The notes beneath the pieces are model-generated. The model was not told the DNA's origin. It searched no databases and worked only from the letters and a program-made list of their open reading frames with translations. Positions 19,327-27,483 of a stretch of 36,812 nt of DNA are shown piece by piece. The stretch spans positions 1-36,812 of the forward strand of contig CALXOE010000039.1 of assembly GCA_944389935.1 (NCBI GenBank). The letters are read 5' to 3'. The first letter of the stretch is position 1, and every line of letters starts with the position of its first letter. The position numbers and the translations under genes were made by a program. The stretch comes from an uncultured Victivallis sp. GTDB taxonomy: Bacteria > Verrucomicrobiota > Lentisphaeria > Victivallales > Victivallaceae.

Positions 19327-20016
19327 ATGTTTTTCGATCCGGTTTATTTGCTGTTCACGCTGCCCGGGATTCTGCTGGGGCTCTGGGCTTCGGCAAAGAC
19401 GAAACTCACGTTCGATCGGTATTCCCGGGTCGAGAGCCTGAACCGGGTAACCGGGGCGACGGCGGCATTGCGGCTGCTCGCGAATGCGGGAATTCGCGAC
19501 GTCCGGGTGGAGGAGACACAGGGATTCCTGTCCGATCACTACGACCCGACCGGGAAAGTTCTGCGCCTCTCACCCGGCGTCTACCACTCCGACTCTCTCG
19601 CTGCGATCGGGGTGGCGTGCCATGAGGCGGGTCACGCGATTCAGCATGCGCAGGGGTACTCCGCGCTCTGGCTGCGCAGTTCGCTCGTGCCGATCGTGAA
19701 TCTCGCGAGTCCCGGGGCTTATCTCTTCTTCCTGATCGGACTGGTGTTGAACATGTCCGCGCTGCTCTGGCTGGGCATCATCTGTTTCGGGATGGCCGTG
19801 CTCTTTTCGCTTGTGACGCTGCCGGTGGAGTATGACGCGAGCCGTCGGGCGAAACAGCTCATGGTTTCCGCCGGAATTGTGACGCAGAGCGAGGCGAAAG
19901 GCGCGGGGGAAGTGCTCTCCGCGGCGTTTCTCACTTACGTCGCCGCCGCGGTGACGGCGCTGCTTACGCTGCTTTATTTTCTGTTCCGGTCGGGACTTCT
20001 GGGGCGGAGGGATTGA
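19327..20016 (+). CDS. Membrane zinc metallopeptidase, YugP family
   Basis: 229 residues with an N-terminal membrane anchor, a soluble part with the zinc motif H-E-A-G-H (His99, Glu100, His103), then two adjacent hydrophobic segments (about 127-165) and a C-terminal span. The segments L-S-D-H-Y-D-P and L-R-L-S-P-G-V-Y are characteristic of the YugP/DUF neutral zinc peptidase family. Physiological substrates are not known. It follows the esterase by 18 bp. A strong promoter overlaps its stop codon, so it may end one transcription unit while the Kdo operon starts anew. Confidence 0.88.
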   Translation: MFFDPVYLLFTLPGILLGLWASAKTKLTFDRYSRVESLNRVTGATAALRLLANAGIRDVRVEETQGFLSDHYDPTGKVLRLSPGVYHSDSLAAIGVACHEAGHAIQHAQGYSALWLRSSLVPIVNLASPGAYLFFLIGLVLNMSALLWLGIICFGMAVLFSLVTLPVEYDASRRAKQLMVSAGIVTQSEAKGAGEVLSAAFLTYVAAAVTALLTLLYFLFRSGLLGRRD

Positions 20017-20041
20017 AAAAAGAGGGCCGGCGTGATATATT
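20013..20041 (+). promoter_or_regulatory. Strong sigma-70 promoter for the Kdo operon
   Basis: TTGAAA (20013-20018), exactly 17 bp, then TATATT (20036-20041) preceded by TGA, an extended -10. It overlaps the stop codon of the peptidase gene. Predicted start near 20048. Confidence 0.75.
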
Positions 20042-20089
20042 GTGAACAGTATGGACGACGGTAATTCATTCTGAACACGAGGTTCCGAA

Positions 20090-20551
20090 TTGGCTCGACA
20101 GATCACTTATTCCGCCCGGTTCAGGCGCGACTATGTCGCGGCGCTGGCAGTGGTTATTTTCATCGCGATCGTGATTGCGGAGATTGCACTTGCGATCAGC
20201 ATCCCCGCTTATCTGAAGCGGGAGAACGCAATGGCGCTCGAGGTGCGGCGACTGCAGCTTCTCGAATCGTTCGATCAGGCGCGCAACATATCGAACCGAC
20301 TCAAAGTCAAAGGCGGTGAGACCGCGGAGCTCGAAGCGCGCCTGGTCGCATGGGGACTCAACTCGCTCGCGCCGTATCTGCGTGCGCATGCCGGTTCTCT
20401 TTCCGGCGAAGAGATTTCCGAACTGCAGAATACGGTGACGGAATTCACGCGGATCATGGCCCGGCTCCGAGATTCGGGGCCGTACTGCGTGGAGCAGTCG
20501 CTCGATACGGGCAGCTACATCGACAGCCGGATTCCGCAGGAGGCGCCATGA
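20090..20551 (+). CDS. Single-pass membrane protein of unknown function, first gene of Kdo operon
   Basis: 153 residues, not recognised. It starts at TTG (20090) after GAGG. A short basic N-terminus (R-F-R-R-D-Y) leads into one strong membrane span at about 17-37, so the remaining 115 residues should be periplasmic. They are helical, with a Leu/Glu/Arg pattern (R-R-L-Q-L-L-E-S-F-D-Q-A-R) that could form a short coiled coil. Bitopic layout and size resemble accessory factors of envelope assembly (LptC also has one span), but I see no LptC-type beta pattern. Its stop codon overlaps the heptose kinase start (ATGA), tying it to LPS-core synthesis. Confidence 0.65.
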   Translation: MARQITYSARFRRDYVAALAVVIFIAIVIAEIALAISIPAYLKRENAMALEVRRLQLLESFDQARNISNRLKVKGGETAELEARLVAWGLNSLAPYLRAHAGSLSGEEISELQNTVTEFTRIMARLRDSGPYCVEQSLDTGSYIDSRIPQEAP

Positions 20552-21555
20552 AGACGGAGGAATTTTCCGGAATTCTGCGCGGATTCGGTTCGTGTCGGGT
20601 CGCGGTGGTCGGAGATATGATGCTCGACGTCTATCTCTGGGGACGGGTCAACCGGATCTCTCCGGAGGCGCCGGTGCCGGTGGTGAACATCGTGAATCGC
20701 ACGAGCTGCCTCGGGGGAGCGGCGAACGTCATGCGCAATGTCGCGACGCTCGGCGCCCGCGCCTGCGCATTCGGTGTGACCGGATGCGACTCCTCGGGGG
20801 AGGAACTCGCCGCTGAACTCAAAAAATACCGGATCGGAGTCGAAGGCGTGATGCGCGACGAAACGCGGCGCACGACCGAAAAACGGCGCGTGATTGCGGG
20901 CGTTCAGCAGCTTCTGCGGGAGGATTATGAGGATCTGCACGCCGTGCCGGACGGAATTCGGCGCGCGATGGTCGACCGGGTGGCGGGGCTGATTCGCACC
21001 GGAGAGGTCGACGCGGTGATTTTCGAGGATTACCGGAAAGGGCTGCTCGCGGATTGGATGCTTGAGGAGATCGTCTCGGAGGCGCGTCGTGCGGGAGTCG
21101 TGACGGCGCTGGATCCGAAGCCCGAGAGCATCGCCCCGGTGAAAGGGATCTCGGTCATGAAACCGAACCGCAGCGAGGCGTTTGCGCTGGCCGGGATGCA
21201 CGATTCCTCCGAATGGGTTCACCCGTTCGAGGACCGGGCGCTGGCGGAGGTGGCGCGGCGATTGCTCGACGCATGGGAGCCTGAACAGCTTCTGATTTCG
21301 CTGGCGGCTCAGGGGATGGCGCTTTTCGGGCGTGACGGGACGGTGGAAGTGATTCCGACCCGGGCGCGGGAGGTTTTCGACGTGTCGGGCGCGGGGGATA
21401 CCGTGACGGCGACGTTTACGCTTGCGCTGGTTTCGGGGGCCACGCCGGTTCAGGCGGCCGAGCTTGCGAATCGGGCCGCCGGAGTGGTGGTGGCGAAAGT
21501 CGGGACCGTGCCGGTTCATTTTGCGGAGTTGGAAGAGGCCTTGAAAGAGGTCTGA
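20548..21555 (+). CDS. rfaE1: D-glycero-beta-D-manno-heptose-7-phosphate kinase (RfaE1-type)
   Basis: 335 residues, a PfkB/ribokinase-fold sugar kinase. G-D-M-M-L-D-V-Y-L-W-G-R-V-N-R-I-S-P-E-A-P-V-P-V-V is diagnostic of the HldE/RfaE kinase domain. S-C-L-G-G-A-A-N-V-M-R-N lines the sugar site, and D-V-S-G-A-G-D-T-V supplies the catalytic Asp. It makes heptose-1,7-bisphosphate for LPS core. The nucleotidyltransferase half of bifunctional HldE is missing, so a separate RfaE2/HldC would be needed elsewhere. ATG overlaps the previous stop codon. The frame is open upstream to 20350 but that part overlaps the preceding gene and is not used. Confidence 0.9.
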   Translation: MKTEEFSGILRGFGSCRVAVVGDMMLDVYLWGRVNRISPEAPVPVVNIVNRTSCLGGAANVMRNVATLGARACAFGVTGCDSSGEELAAELKKYRIGVEGVMRDETRRTTEKRRVIAGVQQLLREDYEDLHAVPDGIRRAMVDRVAGLIRTGEVDAVIFEDYRKGLLADWMLEEIVSEARRAGVVTALDPKPESIAPVKGISVMKPNRSEAFALAGMHDSSEWVHPFEDRALAEVARRLLDAWEPEQLLISLAAQGMALFGRDGTVEVIPTRAREVFDVSGAGDTVTATFTLALVSGATPVQAAELANRAAGVVVAKVGTVPVHFAELEEALKEV

Positions 21556-21578
21556 AACAGATAAGGAAGAGGTCGATC

Positions 21579-22316
21579 ATGAGTCAGGATCGGGTGGCGG
21601 TGGTGATTCCGTCGCGTTATGCCAGTACGAGATTTCCGGCCAAGCCGCTGGCGATGCTTTGCGGCAAGCCGATGGTGCAGCATGTGTATGAGAAAGCGGC
21701 CGCGTCGTCGGCGGATCTGACGGTGGTGGCGACCGATCATCAGGCGATTTACAATACGGTGACTGGTTTCGGGGGGAGGGCGGTCATGACCGCCGAATCG
21801 CATCCCTCCGGCACGGACCGCATTGCCGAAGCGGTGTCCCGGCTGGGGGAAGAGGTCGACATCGTCATCAATGTGCAGGGGGATGAGCCGCTGATTCCGA
21901 CTGCGGTGATCGATGAGCTGATCGCGATCATGAAGTGCGATCCCTCGATCGAGATGGCGACGGTCGCGGTGCCGGGAAACCGCAACACGATGACCGAGAA
22001 CAATGTGAAAGTGGTATTCGGAGAGGATCGGTTCGCGCTCTACTTCAGCCGTTCGCTGATTCCGTTCTGGCGCAAGGGCGGGGTGGAGGCTCCGGTCTAT
22101 CTGCATTGGGGAATCTATGCGTATCGCAAGGCCACGCTCGACCGGTTCGTAGCACTGCCGCCGGGGCGGCTTGAGAACTGCGAAAAACTCGAGCAGCTGC
22201 GGGCGCTGGAGAATGGAATCCGGATCTACGTGCATCTCTCCGAGCTCGAGAGCATCGGGATCGACACGCCGGAGGATCTGGTCCGGGCGGAGAAGAAACT
22301 TCAGGAGGGCCGGTGA
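21579..22316 (+). CDS. kdsB: 3-deoxy-manno-octulosonate cytidylyltransferase (CMP-Kdo synthetase)
   Basis: 245 residues, normal length. It activates Kdo with CTP for transfer to lipid A. I-P-S-R-Y-A-S-T-R-F-P-A-K-P-L is the nucleotide-binding signature. H-P-S-G-T-D-R-I-A-E and N-V-Q-G-D-E-P-L-I hold the metal/CTP contacts, and Y-L-H-W-G-I-Y-A-Y-R is also conserved. It starts 23 bp after the heptose kinase. kdsA follows after one base. Confidence 0.96.
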   Translation: MSQDRVAVVIPSRYASTRFPAKPLAMLCGKPMVQHVYEKAAASSADLTVVATDHQAIYNTVTGFGGRAVMTAESHPSGTDRIAEAVSRLGEEVDIVINVQGDEPLIPTAVIDELIAIMKCDPSIEMATVAVPGNRNTMTENNVKVVFGEDRFALYFSRSLIPFWRKGGVEAPVYLHWGIYAYRKATLDRFVALPPGRLENCEKLEQLRALENGIRIYVHLSELESIGIDTPEDLVRAEKKLQEGR

Positions 22317-22317
22317 G

Positions 22318-23130
22318 ATGCGGACGGTAGAGGCGGGCAAGGTGGTTTTCGGAGCCGGGCGGCTTGTGCTCATCGGCGGTCCCTGCCAGGCGGAGAGCCT
22401 TGAGCTCTGCTGCGAGGTGGCGGAGTTTCTGAAAGGGCTCTGCGCGGAGCTCGGAGTCGAGTATGTGTTCAAGGCGTCGTATGACAAGGCGAACCGCTCG
22501 AGCGAGAAAGGGGTGCGCGGTCCGGGGCTTGAGCGCGGGCTCGAGATCCTTGCGGAGGTGAAGCGCCGTTTCGATGTGCCGGTCATTACGGATGTGCATG
22601 AGACGGTGGATGTTCCGAGAGTGGCGGAGGTTGCGGATATTCTCCAGATCCCGGCGTTTCTCTGTCGCCAGACCGATCTGCTGCACGCGGCGGGCCGCAG
22701 CGGGCGCGCGGTCAACATCAAGAAAGGGCAGTTCATGGCGCCGGAGGATATGGCCGGGGCGCTCGAGAAAGTGCGCGCGACGGGGAATGAGAACATTCTT
22801 CTGACCGAGCGGGGTACGACGTTCGGCTATCACAACCTGGTGGTGGATATGCGTTCGCTTGTGACGATGCGCTCATTCGGGGTACCGGTCGTGTTTGACG
22901 CGACCCATTCGGTGCAGCTGCCGGGCGGGCTCGGCAACGCGTCGGGCGGTCGGCGGGAATTTGTTTTCCCGCTGGCGCGTGCGGCGGCGGCGGTCGGGAT
23001 CGACGCGCTGTTCACGGAGGTGCATCCGCGCCCGGACGAGGCGATGTCCGACGGGCCGAATTCACTTGATTTCCAGCAGGCCCGGGAAATTTTAACGACG
23101 GTGAAGAAGATTTATGACGCACTCCGATAA
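22318..23130 (+). CDS. kdsA: 3-deoxy-8-phosphooctulonate synthase (KDO8P synthase)
   Basis: 270 residues. It condenses phosphoenolpyruvate with arabinose-5-phosphate. L-I-G-G-P-C-Q-A-E-S, F-K-A-S-Y-D-K-A-N-R-S-S, I-L-Q-I-P-A-F-L-C-R-Q-T-D-L and F-D-A-T-H-S-V-Q-L-P-G are family signatures. The Cys in G-G-P-C and an intact D-E-A-M-S-D-G-P near the end fit a metal-dependent (Class II) type, though the N-versus-C metal residue should be checked by alignment. ATG at 22318 follows AGGAGGG and is 1 bp beyond the kdsB stop codon. The arabinose-5-phosphate isomerase KdsD is not in the window. Confidence 0.96.
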   Translation: MRTVEAGKVVFGAGRLVLIGGPCQAESLELCCEVAEFLKGLCAELGVEYVFKASYDKANRSSEKGVRGPGLERGLEILAEVKRRFDVPVITDVHETVDVPRVAEVADILQIPAFLCRQTDLLHAAGRSGRAVNIKKGQFMAPEDMAGALEKVRATGNENILLTERGTTFGYHNLVVDMRSLVTMRSFGVPVVFDATHSVQLPGGLGNASGGRREFVFPLARAAAAVGIDALFTEVHPRPDEAMSDGPNSLDFQQAREILTTVKKIYDALR

Positions 23131-23632
23131 ACTCAGGAAAATCAAGGCGATCGTCCTCGATGTGGACGGGGTCCTGACCGATGGCCGCGCCGGCTTCGGC
23201 GGAGAGGATGAGATCAAATTTTTTCATTTGCGCGACGGTCACTGGATGAAGATGGCGATGCGGGAGGGGATCAAAGTCGGGCTGCTCTCCGGGCGCGCAG
23301 CGAAAGCGAACCGGATGCGTGCCGCGGAGCTCGGGCTCACTTTCATCTACGAAAACTGCAAAGACAAACTCGAGGCGTTTGAACGCATGCTGCGGGAGCA
23401 GGGGCTCGCCGCGGAGGAGTGTCTGTACATGGGGGACGATGTGATCGATCTCCCGCCGATGCGGCGCGCCGGAGTCGGGGTGGTGGTCGCGGACGGCGTT
23501 CCCGAACTCGACGAGGCGGCGCTCTGGCGGACGAAGCTGCCGGGCGGACACGGTGCGGTGGCTGAAGTCGTGCGCATTCTGCTGGCCGAACAGGGGAAAC
23601 TCGACGCCGCACTCGAACGTTACCGGCGCTGA
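23114..23632 (+). CDS. kdsC: 3-deoxy-D-manno-octulosonate 8-phosphate phosphatase
   Basis: 172 residues, a HAD phosphatase of the small, cap-less tetrameric type. L-D-V-D-G-V-L-T-D-G gives the nucleophile Asp16 and acid/base Asp18. L-L-S-G-R is motif II, the Lys in C-K-D-K-L motif III, and M-G-D-D-V-I-D-L motif IV. It hydrolyses Kdo-8-phosphate to Kdo, between KdsA and KdsB in the pathway. Its first 17 bp overlap the end of kdsA in another frame, so expression is tightly coupled. Confidence 0.95.
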   Translation: MTHSDKLRKIKAIVLDVDGVLTDGRAGFGGEDEIKFFHLRDGHWMKMAMREGIKVGLLSGRAAKANRMRAAELGLTFIYENCKDKLEAFERMLREQGLAAEECLYMGDDVIDLPPMRRAGVGVVVADGVPELDEAALWRTKLPGGHGAVAEVVRILLAEQGKLDAALERYRR

Positions 23633-23651
23633 AAACCACAAGAGGAGAACC

Positions 23652-26177
23652 ATGAAAAAACTCATGATTGCGATATTGGCCGGGGTGTTTGCCCTTGCTG
23701 CGCGGGGTGCGGGGGAGTTGAGCGACCTGGGCCCGGTCAAACTGTCCGGTTTGAAGCTGCCGCTCTACAACAAGCAGAATCTGCAGATGATGGTGTTCTG
23801 TACGGAGGCGGAGCGCCCCGGCCGGTTGATCGTGGGTTACGATGTGGTGATCGACCTGATCCGGCGCGGTGCGGATGTGGATTCGATCCGCAACTGCTGG
23901 GGGCTGAAAGCGTATCCGCTCGATGCGAAACTTCCGGAGGTGTTTGCGTTCTGGAGTGAGCGCCCTTACAGTGACGGAGTGATTCTGACCTCCCTGGCGA
24001 ACGTCGATCAGGAGACGCGGACGGCGGACGGCGATGAACCGGTCTTCTTCCGGTCTCCGCTTCTGGATTTGAACGGAATCGGGTTCGAGGCGGATTTCGA
24101 CAAACGGACCGTGCTGGTCCGGGAGGATGTGAAGATCGTCGTCCGCATGGAGGGAAGTGATCCGCGCCGGATTCTGGCGGCGGGAGGAAAACTCCCCGAA
24201 AAATATGAATTCGTGACCGCCACGGCCGATTCCATGCGGATCGATATGGCGGCCAATCAGGTTCTGCTGGTCGGGAGCGTCGTCATCAACGAGGCGAATT
24301 CGGTCGTGACCTGCGACCGGCTGACGATTTTCCTCGACCGCCGCAGCGATGCGGAACTCAAGGCCGCGAACGACAGCGGGACGCTCGGCAGCGGTTCGGA
24401 CATGGGCGGGGTGAGCCGGGTCCTGTGCGACGGGAACGTCGTCGTCACCCGGAAACTGTCGCCGGAGGAGATCGCGAAGAACGGCGAGCAGCAGGCTCTG
24501 GCGGATCATCTCGTCTACGATCCGGCGGCGGGGACGGTCGTCCTGACCGGTGACCGGCAGCTGCCGGTGGTCCGGCGCGGCCGGGAGTCGCTTTCGGGGC
24601 GGGCGATGACGCTTTACCGCGCCGAACAGCGCGCGGTCATCAACGGCGGGGGAAAAGTCGTGGCGTTTCAGCCGCCGCAGAAACCCGGCGAAAAGGGCAC
24701 GCATGTGACGATCACTTCCGATGATGTTCAACTCGACTATTTGCGCAATTACGGCGAATTCATCGGGAACGTCGTGGCGGATGAACCGCGCATGCAGCTC
24801 AAATGTGCGCGGATGCGGATCGACCTCAAGGAGCTTGCGCAGGAGAAAGCGCAGCTTCCCGCCGAAGCAACGGCCACGCTCTCCGGCATGCCGGAATTCG
24901 ACGCGGGCAGCCGGCGCGAACTTGACAGGATCACCTGTTCGGGAGGCGTGGAGGTTGTGCGCCGCGATGCGGCCGGAAAACTGCTCCCGGGCGAGCAGGG
25001 AACTTCAGACAAGGCGGTGTTCGATTACCTTGCGAAGAACATCACGATGACCGGAGGCGCTCCGACGCTGAAACGCAACAGCGATTCGCTCTCCGGCGGC
25101 GAACTCGTGATCTGGATCGACGAGGAACGGGTCAGTGCGCACAACGGCAGCAAAGTTGTGCTCGGCGCGCGCACTGCCGGGGGGGAACAGCCTGCGAAGA
25201 GCTCCGAGACGGTTGTCCTCTCCGACTCGAGCGATCTCAATTACGGCGGAAATCTGCTGGCGTTCAACGGCAACGTGAAAGTGAACGACGAACGCATGAA
25301 GCTCGACTGCGACAAGATGGACATCCACCTCGTCGGGAAAGCCGCCGACGGTACGGCGAAGAAAAGCGCGGTCGACGTGCTTTCGCTCGACGACCCGGGC
25401 CGGAGCGACCGGACATTGTCGCAGGTGGTCTGTACGGGCAACGTTCACGCGGTCGATCCGGGCAGCGACATGCGCTGCGACAAACTTACGATGCACTTTG
25501 CACCGCAGCCGCCGGGGACGAAGACGCCGGGGATGTTCCAGTCGAACGGAACGGAGCTTGTACGGATCAATGCCGACGGAAACCTCGAAGCGGTCAATAT
25601 GCCGGCTCCGGGCGAGCAGGAGAAAGCCGCACAGAACAGCGATCTTGGCGGGCTTATGAAGAACAGTTCCGGCAAACCGCGGAAGATTTCCGCTGATCGC
25701 GGTCAGGTTGATTTCCGCCGGAACATCACGGAGTTCCACGGGAAAGTCTATGTGCGGGACGAGGAAAATTCGCTCAAGTGCGACGATATGTTCCTGTTTG
25801 CCGGCAAGGCGCCTGCCGCACCGGCGAAAGGGGAGCCGGCGGCGCAGCCGAATCTCGACGACGACCCGTTTGCGCTGGAGAGCGCCGGGACGGTTCCGGC
25901 CCGGATCAGCCTGACTGACGAACTGGATCTGCAGCGGGTGCTCTGTCAGAACAATGTGCTTTTCGTGCGCCGGACGACCGGCGGAGAGCTGCAGCGTGCG
26001 GGCGGCCACGAGGCTGATTACGTTGTGGCGAACCGCGAGATGGTCGTGACCGGAAAGCCCGGCGAACAACCGTGGATGAGCGCCGAAGGACGGCGGCTCT
26101 ACTCCGACCGGATCATCGTCGATGTGGTCACGGAGACCATGCGGGGAGAAAACGGGACGGCCACGACGGAGAAATAG
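23652..26177 (+). CDS. Very long OstA/LptA-like periplasmic protein
   Basis: 841 residues against about 180 for E. coli LptA. A signal peptide (M-K-K-L-M-I-A-I-L-A-G-V-F-A-L-A-A-R-G-A) directs it to the periplasm; ATG at 23652 follows AGAGGAGA. Beta-strand units of OstA type repeat along the protein. The G-N-V-x-V-x-D-E-x-R-M-x-L-x-C-x-x-M type unit occurs near residues 370-390, 537-558 and 694-714. Related strands (C-D-G-N-V-V-V, C-S-G-G-V-E-V, C-T-G-N-V-H-A, C-Q-N-N-V-L-F) lie between them. In the family such jelly-roll repeats form the hydrophobic slide carrying LPS across the periplasm. Position between kdsC and lptB supports this. It could replace several LptA copies or fuse LptA- and LptC-like parts; that is inference. 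Confidence 0.75.
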   Translation: MKKLMIAILAGVFALAARGAGELSDLGPVKLSGLKLPLYNKQNLQMMVFCTEAERPGRLIVGYDVVIDLIRRGADVDSIRNCWGLKAYPLDAKLPEVFAFWSERPYSDGVILTSLANVDQETRTADGDEPVFFRSPLLDLNGIGFEADFDKRTVLVREDVKIVVRMEGSDPRRILAAGGKLPEKYEFVTATADSMRIDMAANQVLLVGSVVINEANSVVTCDRLTIFLDRRSDAELKAANDSGTLGSGSDMGGVSRVLCDGNVVVTRKLSPEEIAKNGEQQALADHLVYDPAAGTVVLTGDRQLPVVRRGRESLSGRAMTLYRAEQRAVINGGGKVVAFQPPQKPGEKGTHVTITSDDVQLDYLRNYGEFIGNVVADEPRMQLKCARMRIDLKELAQEKAQLPAEATATLSGMPEFDAGSRRELDRITCSGGVEVVRRDAAGKLLPGEQGTSDKAVFDYLAKNITMTGGAPTLKRNSDSLSGGELVIWIDEERVSAHNGSKVVLGARTAGGEQPAKSSETVVLSDSSDLNYGGNLLAFNGNVKVNDERMKLDCDKMDIHLVGKAADGTAKKSAVDVLSLDDPGRSDRTLSQVVCTGNVHAVDPGSDMRCDKLTMHFAPQPPGTKTPGMFQSNGTELVRINADGNLEAVNMPAPGEQEKAAQNSDLGGLMKNSSGKPRKISADRGQVDFRRNITEFHGKVYVRDEENSLKCDDMFLFAGKAPAAPAKGEPAAQPNLDDDPFALESAGTVPARISLTDELDLQRVLCQNNVLFVRRTTGGELQRAGGHEADYVVANREMVVTGKPGEQPWMSAEGRRLYSDRIIVDVVTETMRGENGTATTEK

Positions 26178-26210
26178 ACGAATTTTTGACATAAGAGCCG
26201 TGATTCGAGC

Positions 26211-26238
26211 TTGAACTCGACCGGGAATGTGATATACT
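26211..26238 (+). promoter_or_regulatory. Promoter for lptB
   Basis: TTGAAC (26211-26216), 16-bp spacer, TATACT (26233-26238) with a TGA extended -10. It lies in the 121-bp gap before lptB, so lptB-hpf can be transcribed apart from the Kdo genes. Confidence 0.6.
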
Positions 26239-26260
26239 ACTAATGAACGGGGGCGGGACG

Positions 26261-26296
26261 CGCGGTTCCCTCCCGGGAGGATTCTGGAGAGCCGCG
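26261..26296 (+). other. Leader hairpin that includes part of the lptB ribosome binding site
   Basis: CGCGGTTC (26261-26268) pairs with GAGCCGCG (26289-26296), one wobble, and encloses the perfect palindrome CCTCCCGGGAGG (26269-26280). The Shine-Dalgarno bases (about 26285-26290) are partly in the outer stem, directly before the ATG at 26299. It could throttle lptB translation. Confidence 0.4.
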
Positions 26297-26298
26297 GA

Positions 26299-27045
26299 AT
26301 GACAAATGAGAATGAAAACAACGGAATGCTGATCCGTGCGGATCACCTCTGCAAAAGCTATCATGGCCGGAAAGTGGTCGATGACGTGTCGATCTCGGTG
26401 AAAGCCGGGGAAGTGGTCGGGCTGCTCGGGCCGAACGGTGCGGGAAAAACGACGAGTTTCTACATGGTTATGGGGTTGATCCGGCCGGACTCCGGGGAGA
26501 TCGCGTTTCGCGATGTGGACATCACGCACATGCCGATGTACAAGCGGGCGCGCATGGGGATGGGATATCTGGCGCAGGAGCCGTCGATTTTCCGCAAACT
26601 GACGGTCGAGGAGAACATCATGGCGATCCTCGAGACGCTGGCGCTCTCCTCGGCGGAACGGAAAAAGCGGTGTCGGGAGCTGCTCGACGAATTGGAGCTG
26701 ACCCGGCTCGCGAAACAGAAAGCGATGACGCTCTCAGGCGGCGAGCGGCGGCGGTTGGAGATCACGCGCGCATTGGTCACGAATCCGTCGTTCATCATGC
26801 TCGACGAGCCTTTCAGCGGGGTTGACCCGCTTGCGGTGTACGATGTTCAGCAGATCATCCTGCAGCTCAAGGAGCGGAATCTCGGAATTCTGATTACCGA
26901 CCACAATGTGCGCGAGACGCTTTCGGTGGTGGACCGCGCTTACCTGATGTGTCAGGGGAAGATTCTGGTGGAGGGATCGAGTGATTTCCTCGTGAATGAT
27001 GAACGGGCGCGGGAGATCTATCTCGGGCCGCAGTTTTCGATGTGA
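26299..27045 (+). CDS. lptB: LPS export ABC transporter ATP-binding protein
   Basis: 248 residues, the usual LptB length. It is the cytoplasmic ATPase that powers LPS extraction by LptFG. Walker A G-P-N-G-A-G-K-T-T is at 44-52. The Q-loop, L-S-G-G-E-R-R-R signature, F-I-M-L-D-E-P Walker B with S-G-V-D-P-L-A, and the switch His in I-T-D-H-N-V-R-E-T-L are all present. The last two motifs are typical of LptB/YhbG. It follows the LptA-like gene, with its own promoter. LptF/G are not visible in the window. Confidence 0.95.
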   Translation: MTNENENNGMLIRADHLCKSYHGRKVVDDVSISVKAGEVVGLLGPNGAGKTTSFYMVMGLIRPDSGEIAFRDVDITHMPMYKRARMGMGYLAQEPSIFRKLTVEENIMAILETLALSSAERKKRCRELLDELELTRLAKQKAMTLSGGERRRLEITRALVTNPSFIMLDEPFSGVDPLAVYDVQQIILQLKERNLGILITDHNVRETLSVVDRAYLMCQGKILVEGSSDFLVNDERAREIYLGPQFSM

Positions 27046-27053
27046 GAAAGGAA

Positions 27054-27078
27054 CGCGCCGGGGAAGAATCCCGGTGTG
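27054..27078 (+). other. Hairpin between lptB and hpf
   Basis: CGCGCCGGG (27054-27062) and CCCGGTGTG (27070-27078) form a 9-bp stem with two wobble pairs and a 7-base loop. There is no U-run, so it is more likely an RNA-processing or stability element than a terminator. Confidence 0.35.
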
Positions 27079-27101
27079 CGAGAGAAGAGTAGGAGGTAAG
27101 T

Positions 27102-27455
27102 ATGAATCTGAATTTAACCGGTCGTCAGTTCGACATCACTGCGTCCATCCGCGAGTATGTGGAGGCCCGGATCGCTTCCGTCACGGAAGATAAGTCTTTG
27201 AAGATCTCCAGCGTGAATGTGGTCATGGCGCGCGAAAAGGATCGTTACAAGACGAACATCGTGTTGAACTGCAAATATCATGTTTTCGAGTCGACGGTGG
27301 AAGATTTCGATCTTTACAAGTCGTTCGACGCGGCGGCGGACAAGATCGACGTTCAGTTGACCCGGCTCAAGGAGAAGATCCGGGATCATCAGGCTGAACC
27401 GATCCGCGAAGCCGAGGTAAAGGTCGAAGCGAAAGCCGAAGCGAAAGCCGAGTGA
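27102..27455 (+). CDS. hpf: Ribosome hibernation promoting factor (short HPF/YfiA family)
   Basis: 117 residues. The first 95 form the HPF/RaiA domain: L-T-G-R-Q-F-D-I-T-A-S-I-R-E-Y-V at the start, then a Y-K-T-N-I-V-L-N strand and a D-L-Y-K-S-F-D-A-A-A-D-K-I-D-V-Q-L helix. It binds the 30S A and P sites and silences ribosomes in stationary phase. The dimerising C-terminal domain of long HPF is absent, replaced by an Ala/Glu/Lys tail with repeated K-A-E-A. AGGAGG lies 7 bases upstream. In many Gram-negatives rpoN sits between lptB and hpf; here it does not. A terminator follows. Confidence 0.9.
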   Translation: MNLNLTGRQFDITASIREYVEARIASVTEDKSLKISSVNVVMAREKDRYKTNIVLNCKYHVFESTVEDFDLYKSFDAAADKIDVQLTRLKEKIRDHQAEPIREAEVKVEAKAEAKAE

Positions 27456-27483
27456 CGGCTTTGCACGGAAACAGGTAACTGGG

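Noticed and set aside
25141..25160. Search for CIRCE (TTAGCACTC-N9-GAGTGCTAA) and HrcA sites near the chaperone genes and elsewhere
   Set aside because: No copy was found by eye; lookalike GCAC words within coding DNA do not form the inverted repeat.
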